NCBI RefSeq assembly: GCF_002159915.1
Contig: NZ_NFJP01000008.1
Span: forward strand, 62,001-126,000
DNA: 64,000 nucleotides
Direction of reading: 5' to 3'
Source of the DNA: Gordonibacter sp. An230
GTDB lineage: Bacteria > Actinomycetota > Coriobacteriia > Coriobacteriales > Eggerthellaceae
The position numbers and the translations under genes are program-made. Shown piece after piece: positions 36,079-44,989 of this stretch (the first letter of the stretch is position 1; every line of letters begins with the position of its first letter). Below the pieces are notes generated by a model, which was given only the letters and a program-made list of their open reading frames with translations, was not told where the DNA came from and made no database searches.

Positions 36079-36087
36079 TGCTACGAT
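36079..36087 (+). promoter_or_regulatory. Candidate extended -10 for ppdK
   Basis: TG-C-TACGAT lies 104 bases before the ppdK start. A second candidate, TTGTTT/TATGAT at 36034-36060 with a short 15-base spacer, lies just upstream. Neither is strong. Confidence 0.35.
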
Positions 36088-36190
36088 TCGAGAGCGTCCA
36101 TCCTTCGCCGGACGCGCGGGCGGGCCGCAGCGGCCTCCGCTCGCACGAGGCGGGGCGCGTTTCTGCAACCAAGCGGTTAAGGAGAAAAAG

Positions 36191-38929
36191 GTGACCGAAG
36201 AAGTCAAGCGAGTCTATGCGTTCGGCAAGGACGCCGAGGGCAACAACGTGACCGAAGGCAACACGAGCATGAAGGCGATCCTCGGCGGCAAGGGCGCCAA
36301 CCTCGCCGAGATGGCCAATATCGGGCTGCCCGTGCCGCCCGGCTTCACCATCACGTGCCAGACCTGCATGGAGTACGCCAATGCGGGCAACACCTGGCCC
36401 GAGGGCGCGCTCGACACCATCCAGGCCTACCGCGAGGATCTCGAAGCTCGCATGGGCAAGAAGATCGGCGATGCCGAGGATCCCCTGCTCGTGTCCGTGC
36501 GCTCCGGCGCGCCGATGTCCATGCCCGGCATGATGGACACGGTGCTGAACCTGGGTCTGAACGACCAGTCCATCAACGGCCTGATCAAGCAGACCGGAAA
36601 CCCCCGGTTCGCCTGGGACTCCTATCGTCGTTTCATCCAGATGTTCTCGAACGTGGTGATGGGCCTCGACGGCGACCTGTTCGAGAACGCCATCACCGCT
36701 ATGAAGAACATGCGTGGCGCGGCTTCCGACACCGACCTCACCGCCGAGGACCTCACACAGCTCGTGTCCGAGTTCAAGAAGATCTTCTCCGAGAACGTCT
36801 CGGCCGACGAGCATCCTGCGCTCGTGGTCGACGGCGTCGTCCAGTTCCCTCAGGACCCGATGGCGCAGCTGAAGCTTGCCATCGAGGCCGTGTTCGGCAG
36901 CTGGAACAACCCGCGCGCCACGCTGTACCGCAAGCAGAACAAGATCGCCGACGATTTGGGCACCGCCGTCAACGTGCAGTCCATGGTGTTCGGCAACAAG
37001 GGCGACACCTCGGCCACGGGCGTGGCGTTCACGCGCAACCCCGCCAACGGCGAGAAGGAGTTCTACGGCGACTACCTGGTGAACGCCCAAGGCGAGGACG
37101 TCGTGGCCGGTATCCGCAACACCTCGCCGATCGCCGATCTGAAAAACGTCGCCGGTCTCGAGGAGGCCGGACGCGAGCTCGAGGAGGTGTTCGTCACCCT
37201 CGAGAACCACTTCCGCGACATGTGCGACATCGAGTTCACCATCGAACAGGGCAAGCTGTGGATGCTGCAGACCCGCGTGGGCAAGCGCACCGCGGCCGCC
37301 GCGCTGCACATCGCCATCGAGATGGAGAAGGAGGGCCTCATCTCCAAGGAGGAGGCCGTCATGCGCGTGGATCCCGAGCAGCTCGACCAGCTGTTGCACC
37401 CGCAGTTTGACAAGAACGCGAGCTACGACGTCATCGCCAAGGGCCTCAACGCCTCCCCGGGCGCCGCGGTGGGCGAGGCCGTGTTCTCGGCTGCCGATGC
37501 GGTGGCCTGCGCCGAGGCCGGTCGCAAGTGCGTGCTCGTGCGCTGGGAGACGAACCCCGACGACCTGGCCGGCATGATCGCCGCCGAGGGCATCCTCACC
37601 TCGCACGGCGGCAAGACGAGCCATGCGGCCGTCATCGCCCGCGGCATGGGCGCGCCGTGCGTCTGCGGCGTCGAGGCGCTCAAGATCGACGCGGAGCGCA
37701 AGCAGGCCGCCGTCACGGGCACCGACATCGTTATCCGCGAAGGGGATATGATCTCCATCGACGGCACCACCGGCACGGTCGTCCTGGGCGCGGTGGAGCT
37801 CGTGCTGCCGGAGATGACGGGCGATTTGGACACCATCCTCGAATGGGCCGACGAGTTCCGCGCGCTCGGCGTGCGGGCCAACGCCGACAATCCCGAGGAC
37901 GCAGAGCTCTCGAGAAACTTCGGCGCCGAGGGAATCGGGCTCTGCCGTACCGAGCACATGTTCCTAGGTGATCGCAAGCAGATCATCCAGACGTTCATTC
38001 TGAACGAGGACGAGGTCGTGCGCGAGCGCGCTGTGGGCGAGCTGCTCGAGGCGCAGACAGGCGACTTCCTCGGCATGTTCCGCGCCATGGACGGGCTGCC
38101 GGTGATCGTGCGCCTGCTCGACCCGCCGCTGCACGAGTTCTTGGAGAGTCCGCGGGCGCTTGACGTGGAGATCGCGCGCTTGGAGGCCACGGGCGGCGAC
38201 AAGGAAGAGATCGCCCGCAAACGCCTGCTCATGGAGCAGATCGACGGCATGAGCGAGGCGAACCCCATGCTGGGCTTGCGCGGCTGCCGCCTCGGCATCG
38301 TCTACCCCATTCTGCCGACGATGCAGGTGCGCGCCATCGCGACCGCCTGCGCCCAGCTCAAGAAGGAGGGCCTCGACCCCAAGCCCGAGATCATGATCCC
38401 GCTCGTGTCCGTGACGGCCGAGCTCGAGAAGCTGCGCCGTGTGGCCGAGGATGTCATCGCCCAGGTGGCCTCCGAGGAGGGAGTGGAGCTCGACATCCCG
38501 GTGGGCACGATGATCGAGCTGCCACGCGCCGCTGTGACGGCCGACGAGATCGCCACGCAGGCCGACTTCTTCAGCTTCGGCACGAACGATCTCACGCAGA
38601 CGACGTTCGGCTTCAGCCGTGACGACGTGGAGGCCGAGTTCGTTCCACAGTACTTGGCGGAGCGACTGCTGCCGTACAACCCCTTCGCCACCATCGACCC
38701 GGGCGTGGCGAAGCTCGTGAAGATGGGCGTCGAGCTGGGGCACGAGGGCAATCCCGATCTCGTGTGCGGCGTGTGCGGCGAGCACGGCGGCGATCCCGAT
38801 TCGGTGAAGACGTTCCACAAGATCGGGCTCGACTATGTCAGCTGCTCTCCGTATCGCGTGCCGCTCGCGCGCTTGGCCGCTGGCCAGGCGGCGCTCGCCG
38901 AGAAGATGGGCGACGGGCGCGACAAGTAA
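36191..38929 (+). CDS. ppdK: Pyruvate, phosphate dikinase
   Basis: A 912-residue PPDK that interconverts pyruvate, ATP and phosphate with PEP, AMP and pyrophosphate, used in glycolysis or gluconeogenesis of many anaerobes. The N-terminal ATP-grasp domain contains GGKGANLAEM near 30-40. The phosphohistidine is H478 in GGKTSHAAVIARG, next to the threonine targeted by the regulator. The C-terminal PEP/pyruvate barrel ends with CGVCGEHGG, where C862 is the likely proton donor. It starts at GTG 36191 with AAGGAG 6 bases before. A strong terminator follows. Confidence 0.97.
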   Translation: MTEEVKRVYAFGKDAEGNNVTEGNTSMKAILGGKGANLAEMANIGLPVPPGFTITCQTCMEYANAGNTWPEGALDTIQAYREDLEARMGKKIGDAEDPLLVSVRSGAPMSMPGMMDTVLNLGLNDQSINGLIKQTGNPRFAWDSYRRFIQMFSNVVMGLDGDLFENAITAMKNMRGAASDTDLTAEDLTQLVSEFKKIFSENVSADEHPALVVDGVVQFPQDPMAQLKLAIEAVFGSWNNPRATLYRKQNKIADDLGTAVNVQSMVFGNKGDTSATGVAFTRNPANGEKEFYGDYLVNAQGEDVVAGIRNTSPIADLKNVAGLEEAGRELEEVFVTLENHFRDMCDIEFTIEQGKLWMLQTRVGKRTAAAALHIAIEMEKEGLISKEEAVMRVDPEQLDQLLHPQFDKNASYDVIAKGLNASPGAAVGEAVFSAADAVACAEAGRKCVLVRWETNPDDLAGMIAAEGILTSHGGKTSHAAVIARGMGAPCVCGVEALKIDAERKQAAVTGTDIVIREGDMISIDGTTGTVVLGAVELVLPEMTGDLDTILEWADEFRALGVRANADNPEDAELSRNFGAEGIGLCRTEHMFLGDRKQIIQTFILNEDEVVRERAVGELLEAQTGDFLGMFRAMDGLPVIVRLLDPPLHEFLESPRALDVEIARLEATGGDKEEIARKRLLMEQIDGMSEANPMLGLRGCRLGIVYPILPTMQVRAIATACAQLKKEGLDPKPEIMIPLVSVTAELEKLRRVAEDVIAQVASEEGVELDIPVGTMIELPRAAVTADEIATQADFFSFGTNDLTQTTFGFSRDDVEAEFVPQYLAERLLPYNPFATIDPGVAKLVKMGVELGHEGNPDLVCGVCGEHGGDPDSVKTFHKIGLDYVSCSPYRVPLARLAAGQAALAEKMGDGRDK

Positions 38930-38953
38930 CCGCATTCCCGACCGTTTCCGACC

Positions 38954-38983
38954 AAAGGGTCCGCAACTCTGCGGACCCTTTTT
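38954..38983 (+). terminator. Strong terminator after ppdK
   Basis: AAAGGGTCCGCA (38954-38965) pairs perfectly with TGCGGACCCTTT (38970-38981) around a 4-base loop, followed by further T residues. It is a 12-bp textbook intrinsic terminator. Confidence 0.95.
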
Positions 38984-39229
38984 GCAGGCCTTCATCCTCC
39001 GTGCCGATGAAGCCGCAAGGCAAGGGCGCTTCTCGCCCGCTGGATCGGGGGATCTCGGAACGCGAGGCCGGAGGCCTTCGTTTCGCGAGCTTGGAGACCG
39101 TGGAAGGATCGGGCCTCCGGTCGCGTCGACGGAATTCGCCTGGCTTCCTCAGTTTTCGCCCTGCGGGCTCGATCCGCGCCCGGCACGGTTGATCGCAGGC
39201 CGTCAAACGCCTACCTCCCCCTGAAGACT
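38984..39229. other. Gap between the ppdK terminator and the mocA promoter
   Basis: Nothing gene-like is seen. A small GGGCG-CTTCT-CGCCC hairpin is present near 39027-39041, with no T-run. Confidence 0.45.
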
Positions 39230-39271
39230 ACCCGTTCGGGTGATGCGCGCCGATATCGAAGCCCCTATGCT
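39230..39271 (+). promoter_or_regulatory. mocA operon promoter with ACCC-N4-GGGT motif
   Basis: The palindromic ACCCGTTCGGGT is at 39230-39241, followed by GATG, and a weak -10 TATGCT at 39266-39271. The -35 position has no consensus sequence, which suits an activator-dependent promoter. The same motif and spacing recur before the molybdenum hydroxylase operon at 44196. Confidence 0.55.
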
Positions 39272-39294
39272 TGCAGCGAGGAAAGGAGGGGCCG

Positions 39295-39909
39295 ATGCAG
39301 GTGTTTCCGCGCGCGTGCGTCTGCGTGCTCGCGGCGGGGGAGTCGAAGCGCATGGGTTCGTGCAAGCTGCTCGCGCCGTTCGCAGGCTCGACGCTGCTCG
39401 AGCGGGCGCTCAAAGCGGCTGTCGGATGCGCAGCCGAGGAGGCCGTGGCGGTGACGGGCGCGTACCGGGACGATATGGCGGACGCGATTGCGCGCGCCGA
39501 CGTTCGCGAGGCCTACAACCCATCGTGGAGAAGCGGGCAGTCGACCTCGGTGCGCACGGCGGCGCGCTTCACCGCGGCGCACGGCTACGACCTGCTGCTG
39601 GTCATGGTGGCCGACCAGCCCTACGTGGAGGCGGAGCACCTCGACGCGCTGCTGCGCGCGTACGCGGCGGGCGGCGTGCATGCGTGCGTCACGCAGGATG
39701 CGCTTCGCCGCGGCAACCCCTGCCTGTTTGATCGGGCGTGCTTCCCCCTGATCGAGGAGCTGGACGGCGACGAGGGGGCGCGCTCGATGCTGCGTGCGCA
39801 TCCGGAGATTGCCGTGCGCGCCGTGCCGGCGGACGCGCGCGTGCTCGACGACGTGGACACGCCCGACGAGCTCGCCCGCATCGAGGAGGCGATCCTCGAT
39901 GGACGCTAG
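39295..39909 (+). CDS. MobA/MocA-like molybdenum cofactor nucleotidyltransferase
   Basis: A 204-residue nucleotidyltransferase of the MobA/MocA type. The N-terminal motif LAAGESKRMGSCKLL (12-26) binds the nucleotide, and MVADQPYV near 102-109 provides the metal-binding aspartate. MocA makes the cytosine dinucleotide form of the molybdenum cofactor used by xanthine-dehydrogenase-family enzymes. The nearby molybdenum hydroxylase genes and XdhC make this the best reading. The ATG follows AAAGGAGG. It overlaps the next gene by 11 bp and heads a three-gene operon. Confidence 0.85.
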   Translation: MQVFPRACVCVLAAGESKRMGSCKLLAPFAGSTLLERALKAAVGCAAEEAVAVTGAYRDDMADAIARADVREAYNPSWRSGQSTSVRTAARFTAAHGYDLLLVMVADQPYVEAEHLDALLRAYAAGGVHACVTQDALRRGNPCLFDRACFPLIEELDGDEGARSMLRAHPEIAVRAVPADARVLDDVDTPDELARIEEAILDGR

Positions 39910-41149
39910 GCCCGCGGCGGACGCGACGCCGCTCGACCGCGCGCAGTTCCCCGTGCTCGAGCGCCGCATCGGGCGCGGCGGCGACCGCCCGCTCGTCTAC
40001 CTTGACAGCGCGGCCACCTCCCTCGTGCCGCTGCGCGTGACCGAAGCCGTGACGCGCTTCCTCCATACGAGTTGCGCCAACATCCATCGCGGCGCGCACA
40101 TGCTGGCAGAGGAGGCCACCGACGCCTACGAGTGCGCCCGGGAGCACCTCGCGGCCCATCTGGGCGTGGACGATCCGGCGCGCGTCGTGTTCACGCACGG
40201 CGCCACCGAGTCGCTCAACCTGGCGGCGCTCGGCTGGGCGGAGCATGCGCTCGGCCCGGGCGACGTCGTGGCCGTGGCCGAGGACAACCATCACGCCAAC
40301 ATCGTGTGCTGGCAGATGCTGGCCGAGCGGCGCGGCGTCGAGATCGCCTGGATACCCGTCGATGCGGACGGACAGCTCGACTACGGTGAGTGGTGCCGCA
40401 TCGCCGAGCGCGGCCCCAAGCTGGCAGCGCTGGCGCAGCAGTCGAACGTCGTCGGCTGGGAGCAGCCCGACCTGGCCCGCATCTTGGACGACGCGCGCCT
40501 GGCGGGGGCCTTCACGGCGCTCGACGGCGCCCAGGCGGCTGTCCACGGGCCGGTGGACCTGGCCGCGCTGCCCGTCGATTTTTACGCGCTGTCGGCGCAC
40601 AAGATGATGGGGCTCACCGGCATCGGCGCGCTCGCATGCTCGCCCCGGGCGTTCGAGCGCATGCGGCCCGTTTTCGGAGGGGGCGGGATGGTGGCGCAGG
40701 TGGACGCGTGCGGCTACGTGCCCGCTTGCGGCCCGCAGGGCTTCGAGGCGGGCACGCCCGCCATCGCCGCGGCGGTTGCCTGGAACGAGGCGCTGCGCAT
40801 GCTGGAGGAGGCGGGCATGGAAAGGGTGCGTCGCCACGTGGCCGCATTGGCTTTACGCGCGCAACGCGGGCTGAGCGAGCTACCGGGCGTGCGCGTGCTG
40901 GGCGGGCCGACTCCCGCCAGCGCCTCGCTCGTGAGCTTCACGGTGGACGACGTGCACCCCCATGACGCGAGCGCAGCCCTCGATGCGGAGGGCGTGCTCG
41001 TGCGCGCCGGGCACCACTGCGCCAAGCCGCTCCATGCGGCCCTCGGCGCGCGGGCCAGCGTGCGCGCCAGCTTCGCGGGCTACTCGAACGATGAGGACGT
41101 GGACGCGCTGCTGAGCGCCGTGGCGCGTCTCGTCGAGCGGAGGGCGTGA
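39899..41149 (+). CDS. SufS-type cysteine desulfurase-like protein
   Basis: A 416-residue class V PLP-dependent enzyme. The PLP lysine is K235 (LSAHKMMG) and the catalytic cysteine is C374 (RAGHHCAKPLH), so desulfurase activity should be retained. Other family landmarks are VYLDSAATS near 33-41 and HGATESLNL near 101. SufS enzymes pass sulfur to SufU or to sulfur-requiring cofactors. Lying between a MocA-like gene and a SufU-like gene, it may supply the terminal sulfido ligand of the molybdenum cofactor or Fe-S clusters of the oxidoreductase encoded 4 kb away. No wider suf operon is present here. Confidence 0.88.
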   Translation: MDARPAADATPLDRAQFPVLERRIGRGGDRPLVYLDSAATSLVPLRVTEAVTRFLHTSCANIHRGAHMLAEEATDAYECAREHLAAHLGVDDPARVVFTHGATESLNLAALGWAEHALGPGDVVAVAEDNHHANIVCWQMLAERRGVEIAWIPVDADGQLDYGEWCRIAERGPKLAALAQQSNVVGWEQPDLARILDDARLAGAFTALDGAQAAVHGPVDLAALPVDFYALSAHKMMGLTGIGALACSPRAFERMRPVFGGGGMVAQVDACGYVPACGPQGFEAGTPAIAAAVAWNEALRMLEEAGMERVRRHVAALALRAQRGLSELPGVRVLGGPTPASASLVSFTVDDVHPHDASAALDAEGVLVRAGHHCAKPLHAALGARASVRASFAGYSNDEDVDALLSAVARLVERRA

Positions 41150-41535
41150 GGGCCGTGCGCATCGACGACGGGAGGATAGTGGAACGCGCCGCGCATCCGA
41201 CGCGCAAGGGCTTCTCGGGAGCCTACGACGCGAAGGGGGAGGGCGACAACCCGTTCTGCGGCGACGCCCTCGAAGTGCGCGTGGCCCTCGAGCGCCGCGA
41301 CGGCGGCATGGCGGTCGCCCGCGCGGCGTTCGACGGCTACGCCTGCACGCTGTGCACGGCGTGCGCCGATGCGCTCATGGAGCGCGTGGAGGGGATGCGC
41401 GTCAGCGAAGCCGAGGCACTTGCCTTCGAAGACGTGCTGGGGCTGTGGGAGGGGCTCGAGGTCGGACGCACCCGGCGGGGATGCGTCGAGCTGCCCCTCA
41501 TCGTGCTGAAGCGGGCGCTCGCTTTGCTACAATAG
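41146..41535 (+). CDS. SufU-like sulfur acceptor/scaffold protein
   Basis: A 129-residue IscU/SufU-fold protein. C38 and D40 in NPFCGD, cysteines 67, 70 and 73 in YACTLCTAC, and C113 in RRGCVELP correspond to the zinc/sulfur acceptor residues of SufU. The two additional cysteines (70 and 73) are unusual. The start is the GTG overlapping the sufS-like stop by four bases; GTG 41155 is an alternative. With the gene before it, it forms a desulfurase-acceptor pair. It ends inside the promoter of the LuxR-type gene. Confidence 0.82.
   Translation: MRAVRIDDGRIVERAAHPTRKGFSGAYDAKGEGDNPFCGDALEVRVALERRDGGMAVARAAFDGYACTLCTACADALMERVEGMRVSEAEALAFEDVLGLWEGLEVGRTRRGCVELPLIVLKRALALLQ
41525..41533 (+). promoter_or_regulatory. 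Extended -10 promoter for the LuxR-type gene
   Basis: TG-C-TACAAT at 41525-41533 overlaps the end of the sufU-like gene, 43 bases before the GTG start. A weak CTGAAG lies 16 bases upstream. Confidence 0.6.
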
Positions 41536-41575
41536 GGGCGCAAGCGTCAGGGCGCGAGACGACGGGGGAATCAGC

Positions 41576-44173
41576 GTGCGCGAGGGGAAAGCTGAAAGAG
41601 GCAAAGGCGGGGTCGTCCTGCCTTCGAAGGTGGGCGTTCCGACGGTGCCGTCGACCATCGTCGATCGGCCCGCGTTGCGCGAGAAGCTGTCGCAGACCCT
41701 GACGCGGCCGGTGACGTCGGTGGTGTCGGCGGCGGGCTACGGGAAGACCACCGCGATCGCCTCATGGGTCGTCTCGCTTTCCGATCTGCCGGCTGCTTGG
41801 TATCGCATCGAGGCCGAGGATGCGCCGCTCGAGCGCTTCTGGCTGCATCTCACGACTGCCCTGCGTGCGGCAGACGAGCGCATCTGCCTGGCCCTCGACG
41901 ACGTGAGGCTGGAAGACGGCTTCGCCGACATGCGGCCTATCGTCGACTCCCTCCTGCTCCAGATGGAAGAGTTCGCGGATGCGTTCGTCTGCGTTTTGGA
42001 CGACTTCCATGAAGTCCAGGAGGACGATGAGGTGCGCGAGAGCGTGCGCTACCTGCTTCGCCACCTGCCTGGCAACGCCCACTTCGTCATCGCTTCCCGA
42101 CGACCCCTCCTGTTCCCGACGGCCAAGATGAAAGTGGTTGGCGAGCTGGGGGAGTTGACCGAGGCCGACCTGCGGTTCTCGTTCGAGGAAACGCGGGCCC
42201 TGTTCGCGCAAAAAGGCGTTCATCCGACGAACGACGAAGTGGAGACGATCCGCAAGACGACGCAAGGGTGGGCGACCGGCGACAAGCTCGTAGCCCTTTT
42301 GTGCGGCGGTGGATCGCAGGCGGGTCTGGACCAGGCGCTCGAGCAAGCCCAGCGCGGCATGAGCGAGTACCTGTTCGAGGAGGTGTTCTCGGTGCTCGAC
42401 GAGGACACTCGGCGCTTCCTGGTGCGCACGTCGGCGGTGGAGTCGTTCTGCTTGCCGCTGGCTGAGCGCATCACGGGCCTCCCGCGCGCCGAGGTTGCCG
42501 AGCATACGGCCTATCTCGTTGCGAACGATCTGTTTATCGAGCGGTTCGAGCGTCAGCAGGGCGAAGATTGGTTCCGCTACCATCGCCTCCTGAACGACAT
42601 GCTGCATGATCGCTTGCGCGCGCTGGAGCCTGAGGAGCTCGCGCGCGTGAAGCGCGCGGCGGGCGATTGGTACGAGGAGAACGGTTTTCTCGACGCCGCG
42701 GTCGAGGTATCGGCCGAACTGGGCGACGTCGAGCGTGTGAGCCGGATCATCATGGAGAACTGGCTGGCATTGTACATGGACGACAGTCATCACGTGCTCG
42801 TGCGCTGGGCGGCGTGTCTTCCCGAGGGGGAGATCGAAAAGCGTCCTGGCTTGTGCGCGGTTCTCAGCATGCCGTATGCGCTCAGAGGGTGGTTCGAAAG
42901 AGCTGAGCAGCTTTTGAGCCGGGCTGTCGGGCTTCTGCGCGACGAAGAGGATCCCTTGTCCTCGCTCTGCCTCGTCCAGAAGGCCTACCTCGCTTCGTTC
43001 AAGGGCCGTCGCGACGAGATGCGGTCGTGCGCGGAAGAGGCTCTCGCCCACCTTCCGGAGCGGGAGTTCTATCTGAGGGGGATGATGCTTCAAATACGGG
43101 CATCGTCGTTCGATGCCGAGCCCCTTAAGGCGAAGGCCTCGTTCGAGCGGGCCGTTGAGCTCCAACGAGGCTGCAACAACGCCAACCTCTCGTGCTCGGC
43201 GTACTGCAATCTCTCCCGCGTATGCGCCAACCTGGGGTATCTGCAGGAAGCCGACTACTACGCCGATCTCGCGTTCGGGTTGTACGACGAGCGCGAGCGG
43301 CGCTACAAGCCCATGCTGGCCTACGCGTACTTGACGAAGATGATTGCGGCCTACGAGCGCGGTTCGTTCGAGGAGGCCCTCGAACTGCACGGCAAGTTCG
43401 CAGAGCTTTCTGCGGAAGGATTGGTCGAGAGCTGCGTTGCGGAGGCGGCTACCGTGAAGGCGAAAGCGCTTTTCCGGCTCGGGCGCCCTGAGGCCGATCA
43501 GGTGTTTTTCCGTGCTCTCGACCAAGACGAGCTCGGCGCGCTTTCGGGATTTCCGCCGCTCGATTTCGTTCGAGCGTATTGCACGGCTTTTCGGACCAAG
43601 GCGCTCGAACGCTGCGCGCTGCCGGCCGAGGATTCCCAGACGACGGTGTTTCATGCGATGCTCGATTTCCATCTCGCGCCCGAGCGGTACGAGGAGGCGT
43701 GCGCGGGCATCGATGCCATCGACGGTGCCGAGCGCCTTGCTCGCGTTCACGGCTTGGCGGTTGCGGCTGCGTTCTCGGACAAGACGGCCCGTCCCGCTCG
43801 CGCCCTCGTGTACCTTGAAGAGGCCGTTCGTTCGGCGCGTGAGTTCGGCCTCGGCGAGGCGCTTGCACAGAACGCAGCCTACCTGCGCCCGGCGGCCAAG
43901 CGTTTGGCGCCCGCGCTGCACGATCCGCGGCTGGCGGCCTATGTCGAGGCCCTTCTCCGCCCGAAGGAGCGAGCGGCGTCCTCGTCGCTCACCGAACGCG
44001 AGCTCGACGTCATGCGCTGCGTTGCATCGGGGGCGACGGTGGCCCAGACAGCCGAGCGCCTGTTCGTGTCGCGTGACACCGTCAAAAAGCATTTGGCGAA
44101 TGCGTACGCGAAGCTCGGCGTGCACTCGAAGATGCAGGCGGTTGCCGTGCTGCGCGACGAAGGGGTCATCTGA
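41576..44173 (+). CDS. Large MalT-like LuxR-family regulator
   Basis: An 865-residue STAND-type transcription activator. A P-loop NTPase domain begins with Walker A AAGYGKTT at 52-59, with Walker B VLDDFHE near 139. A long helical/TPR-like sensor region covers ~350-790. A LuxR-type helix-turn-helix (LTERELDVMRCVASG, then SRDTVKKHLANAYAKLGV) ends the protein at ~800-862. MalT-type proteins bind an inducer and ATP, then oligomerise on DNA. It lies exactly between the mocA operon and the molybdenum hydroxylase operon, whose promoters share a motif, so it is the prime candidate activator. The start is GTG 41576 after GGGGGAA. Confidence 0.93.
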   Translation: MREGKAERGKGGVVLPSKVGVPTVPSTIVDRPALREKLSQTLTRPVTSVVSAAGYGKTTAIASWVVSLSDLPAAWYRIEAEDAPLERFWLHLTTALRAADERICLALDDVRLEDGFADMRPIVDSLLLQMEEFADAFVCVLDDFHEVQEDDEVRESVRYLLRHLPGNAHFVIASRRPLLFPTAKMKVVGELGELTEADLRFSFEETRALFAQKGVHPTNDEVETIRKTTQGWATGDKLVALLCGGGSQAGLDQALEQAQRGMSEYLFEEVFSVLDEDTRRFLVRTSAVESFCLPLAERITGLPRAEVAEHTAYLVANDLFIERFERQQGEDWFRYHRLLNDMLHDRLRALEPEELARVKRAAGDWYEENGFLDAAVEVSAELGDVERVSRIIMENWLALYMDDSHHVLVRWAACLPEGEIEKRPGLCAVLSMPYALRGWFERAEQLLSRAVGLLRDEEDPLSSLCLVQKAYLASFKGRRDEMRSCAEEALAHLPEREFYLRGMMLQIRASSFDAEPLKAKASFERAVELQRGCNNANLSCSAYCNLSRVCANLGYLQEADYYADLAFGLYDERERRYKPMLAYAYLTKMIAAYERGSFEEALELHGKFAELSAEGLVESCVAEAATVKAKALFRLGRPEADQVFFRALDQDELGALSGFPPLDFVRAYCTAFRTKALERCALPAEDSQTTVFHAMLDFHLAPERYEEACAGIDAIDGAERLARVHGLAVAAAFSDKTARPARALVYLEEAVRSAREFGLGEALAQNAAYLRPAAKRLAPALHDPRLAAYVEALLRPKERAASSSLTERELDVMRCVASGATVAQTAERLFVSRDTVKKHLANAYAKLGVHSKMQAVAVLRDEGVI

Positions 44174-44195
44174 CCTTCGTTTCACCCTTCTTCTC

Positions 44196-44238
44196 ACCCA
44201 TGCGGGTAATGTTCTGCGTTCGAAGCGCCGGGTATCGT
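44196..44238 (+). promoter_or_regulatory. Mo-hydroxylase operon promoter with ACCC-N4-GGGT motif
   Basis: ACCCATGCGGGT is at 44196-44207, followed by AATG, and a weak -10 TATCGT at 44233-44238. The motif-to-minus-10 distance is 25 bases, against 24 at the mocA promoter. The -35 position again lacks consensus. Confidence 0.55.
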
Positions 44239-44278
44239 TTGAGGCGTGGAAAACCGGAAACGAGAAGAAGGGACCTGT

Positions 44279-44989
44279 ATGGCGCAAAAGGTTTCACGCC
44301 GCGACTTCTTCAAAGTCGGCGGCATGGCCGGCGTCGCCGCCAGCGCGGTCGGCCTGGGGATCGGTTCGATCCTCGGCGCTCCGGCCGAAGCGCGCGCCGA
44401 GACGATCACCGTCACCGATTTCGTGTACACCTGCCCGCTATGCGGCCGGCAGACCACGGATTACGATGCGCTCGTCAAGCACTTCGAGGAGGAGCATCCC
44501 GAAGCGGCGGTGCCGGAGTGCGCGACGCTCGCCATCAACGGCACGGAGTTCAAGGTGCAGGTGGAGCCTCACTGGACGCTGCGCGAGACGCTGCTGAAAG
44601 CGGTCGGGCTCACCGGCAATGCGAAGGAGATGTGCGATCGCGGCGGTTGCGGGTCGTGCACGGTGCTCATCGACGGCGTGCCGGCGCTCTCGTGCACGAC
44701 GCTGGCCGTGGAATGCCAGGGCAAGCAGATCGAGACGTCCGAGGGCATCGCTGCCGACGAGAGATGGCGCCCGCTCGTGGAAGCCTACGCGAAGCACGAC
44801 GCCGCGCAGTGCGGCTACTGCACCCCTGGCCAGTTCACCGTGGCCAAGTACATTATCGAGAAGTACGGCCAGCCCACCGAGGAGCAGATACGCGCGGAGC
44901 TTTCCGGCAACATCTGCCGGTGTGGAACCTACTCTCGCCACGTGCAGGCCATTCAGGAGGCCGCGGCCGCGATCGAGGGAGGCAACTGA
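44279..44989 (+). CDS. Tat-exported 2Fe-2S subunit of a molybdenum hydroxylase
   Basis: A 236-residue electron-transfer subunit. It starts with a Tat signal (SRRDFFKVGG, twin Arg at 7-8, hydrophobic segment to ~35, likely cleavage after ARA at 40). Mature residues include a C2H2-like motif C52-x2-C55-x12-H68-x4-H73, which is unusual in this family. The plant-type 2Fe-2S cluster uses C119, C124, C127 and C139; the second uses C178, C181, C213 and C215. The organisation matches XdhC-small/PaoA-type subunits. The ATG at 44279 follows AGAAGGGA. The stop overlaps the large-subunit start. Confidence 0.93.
   Translation: MAQKVSRRDFFKVGGMAGVAASAVGLGIGSILGAPAEARAETITVTDFVYTCPLCGRQTTDYDALVKHFEEEHPEAAVPECATLAINGTEFKVQVEPHWTLRETLLKAVGLTGNAKEMCDRGGCGSCTVLIDGVPALSCTTLAVECQGKQIETSEGIAADERWRPLVEAYAKHDAAQCGYCTPGQFTVAKYIIEKYGQPTEEQIRAELSGNICRCGTYSRHVQAIQEAAAAIEGGN

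Noticed and set aside
36038-37957. 639-codon frame on the - strand opposite ppdK
   Set aside because: Antisense shadow of a highly conserved gene; no ribosome binding site and no family pattern.
41762-44287. 841-codon frame on the - strand opposite the LuxR-type gene
   Set aside because: Shadow frame; the + strand protein has complete P-loop and LuxR domains.
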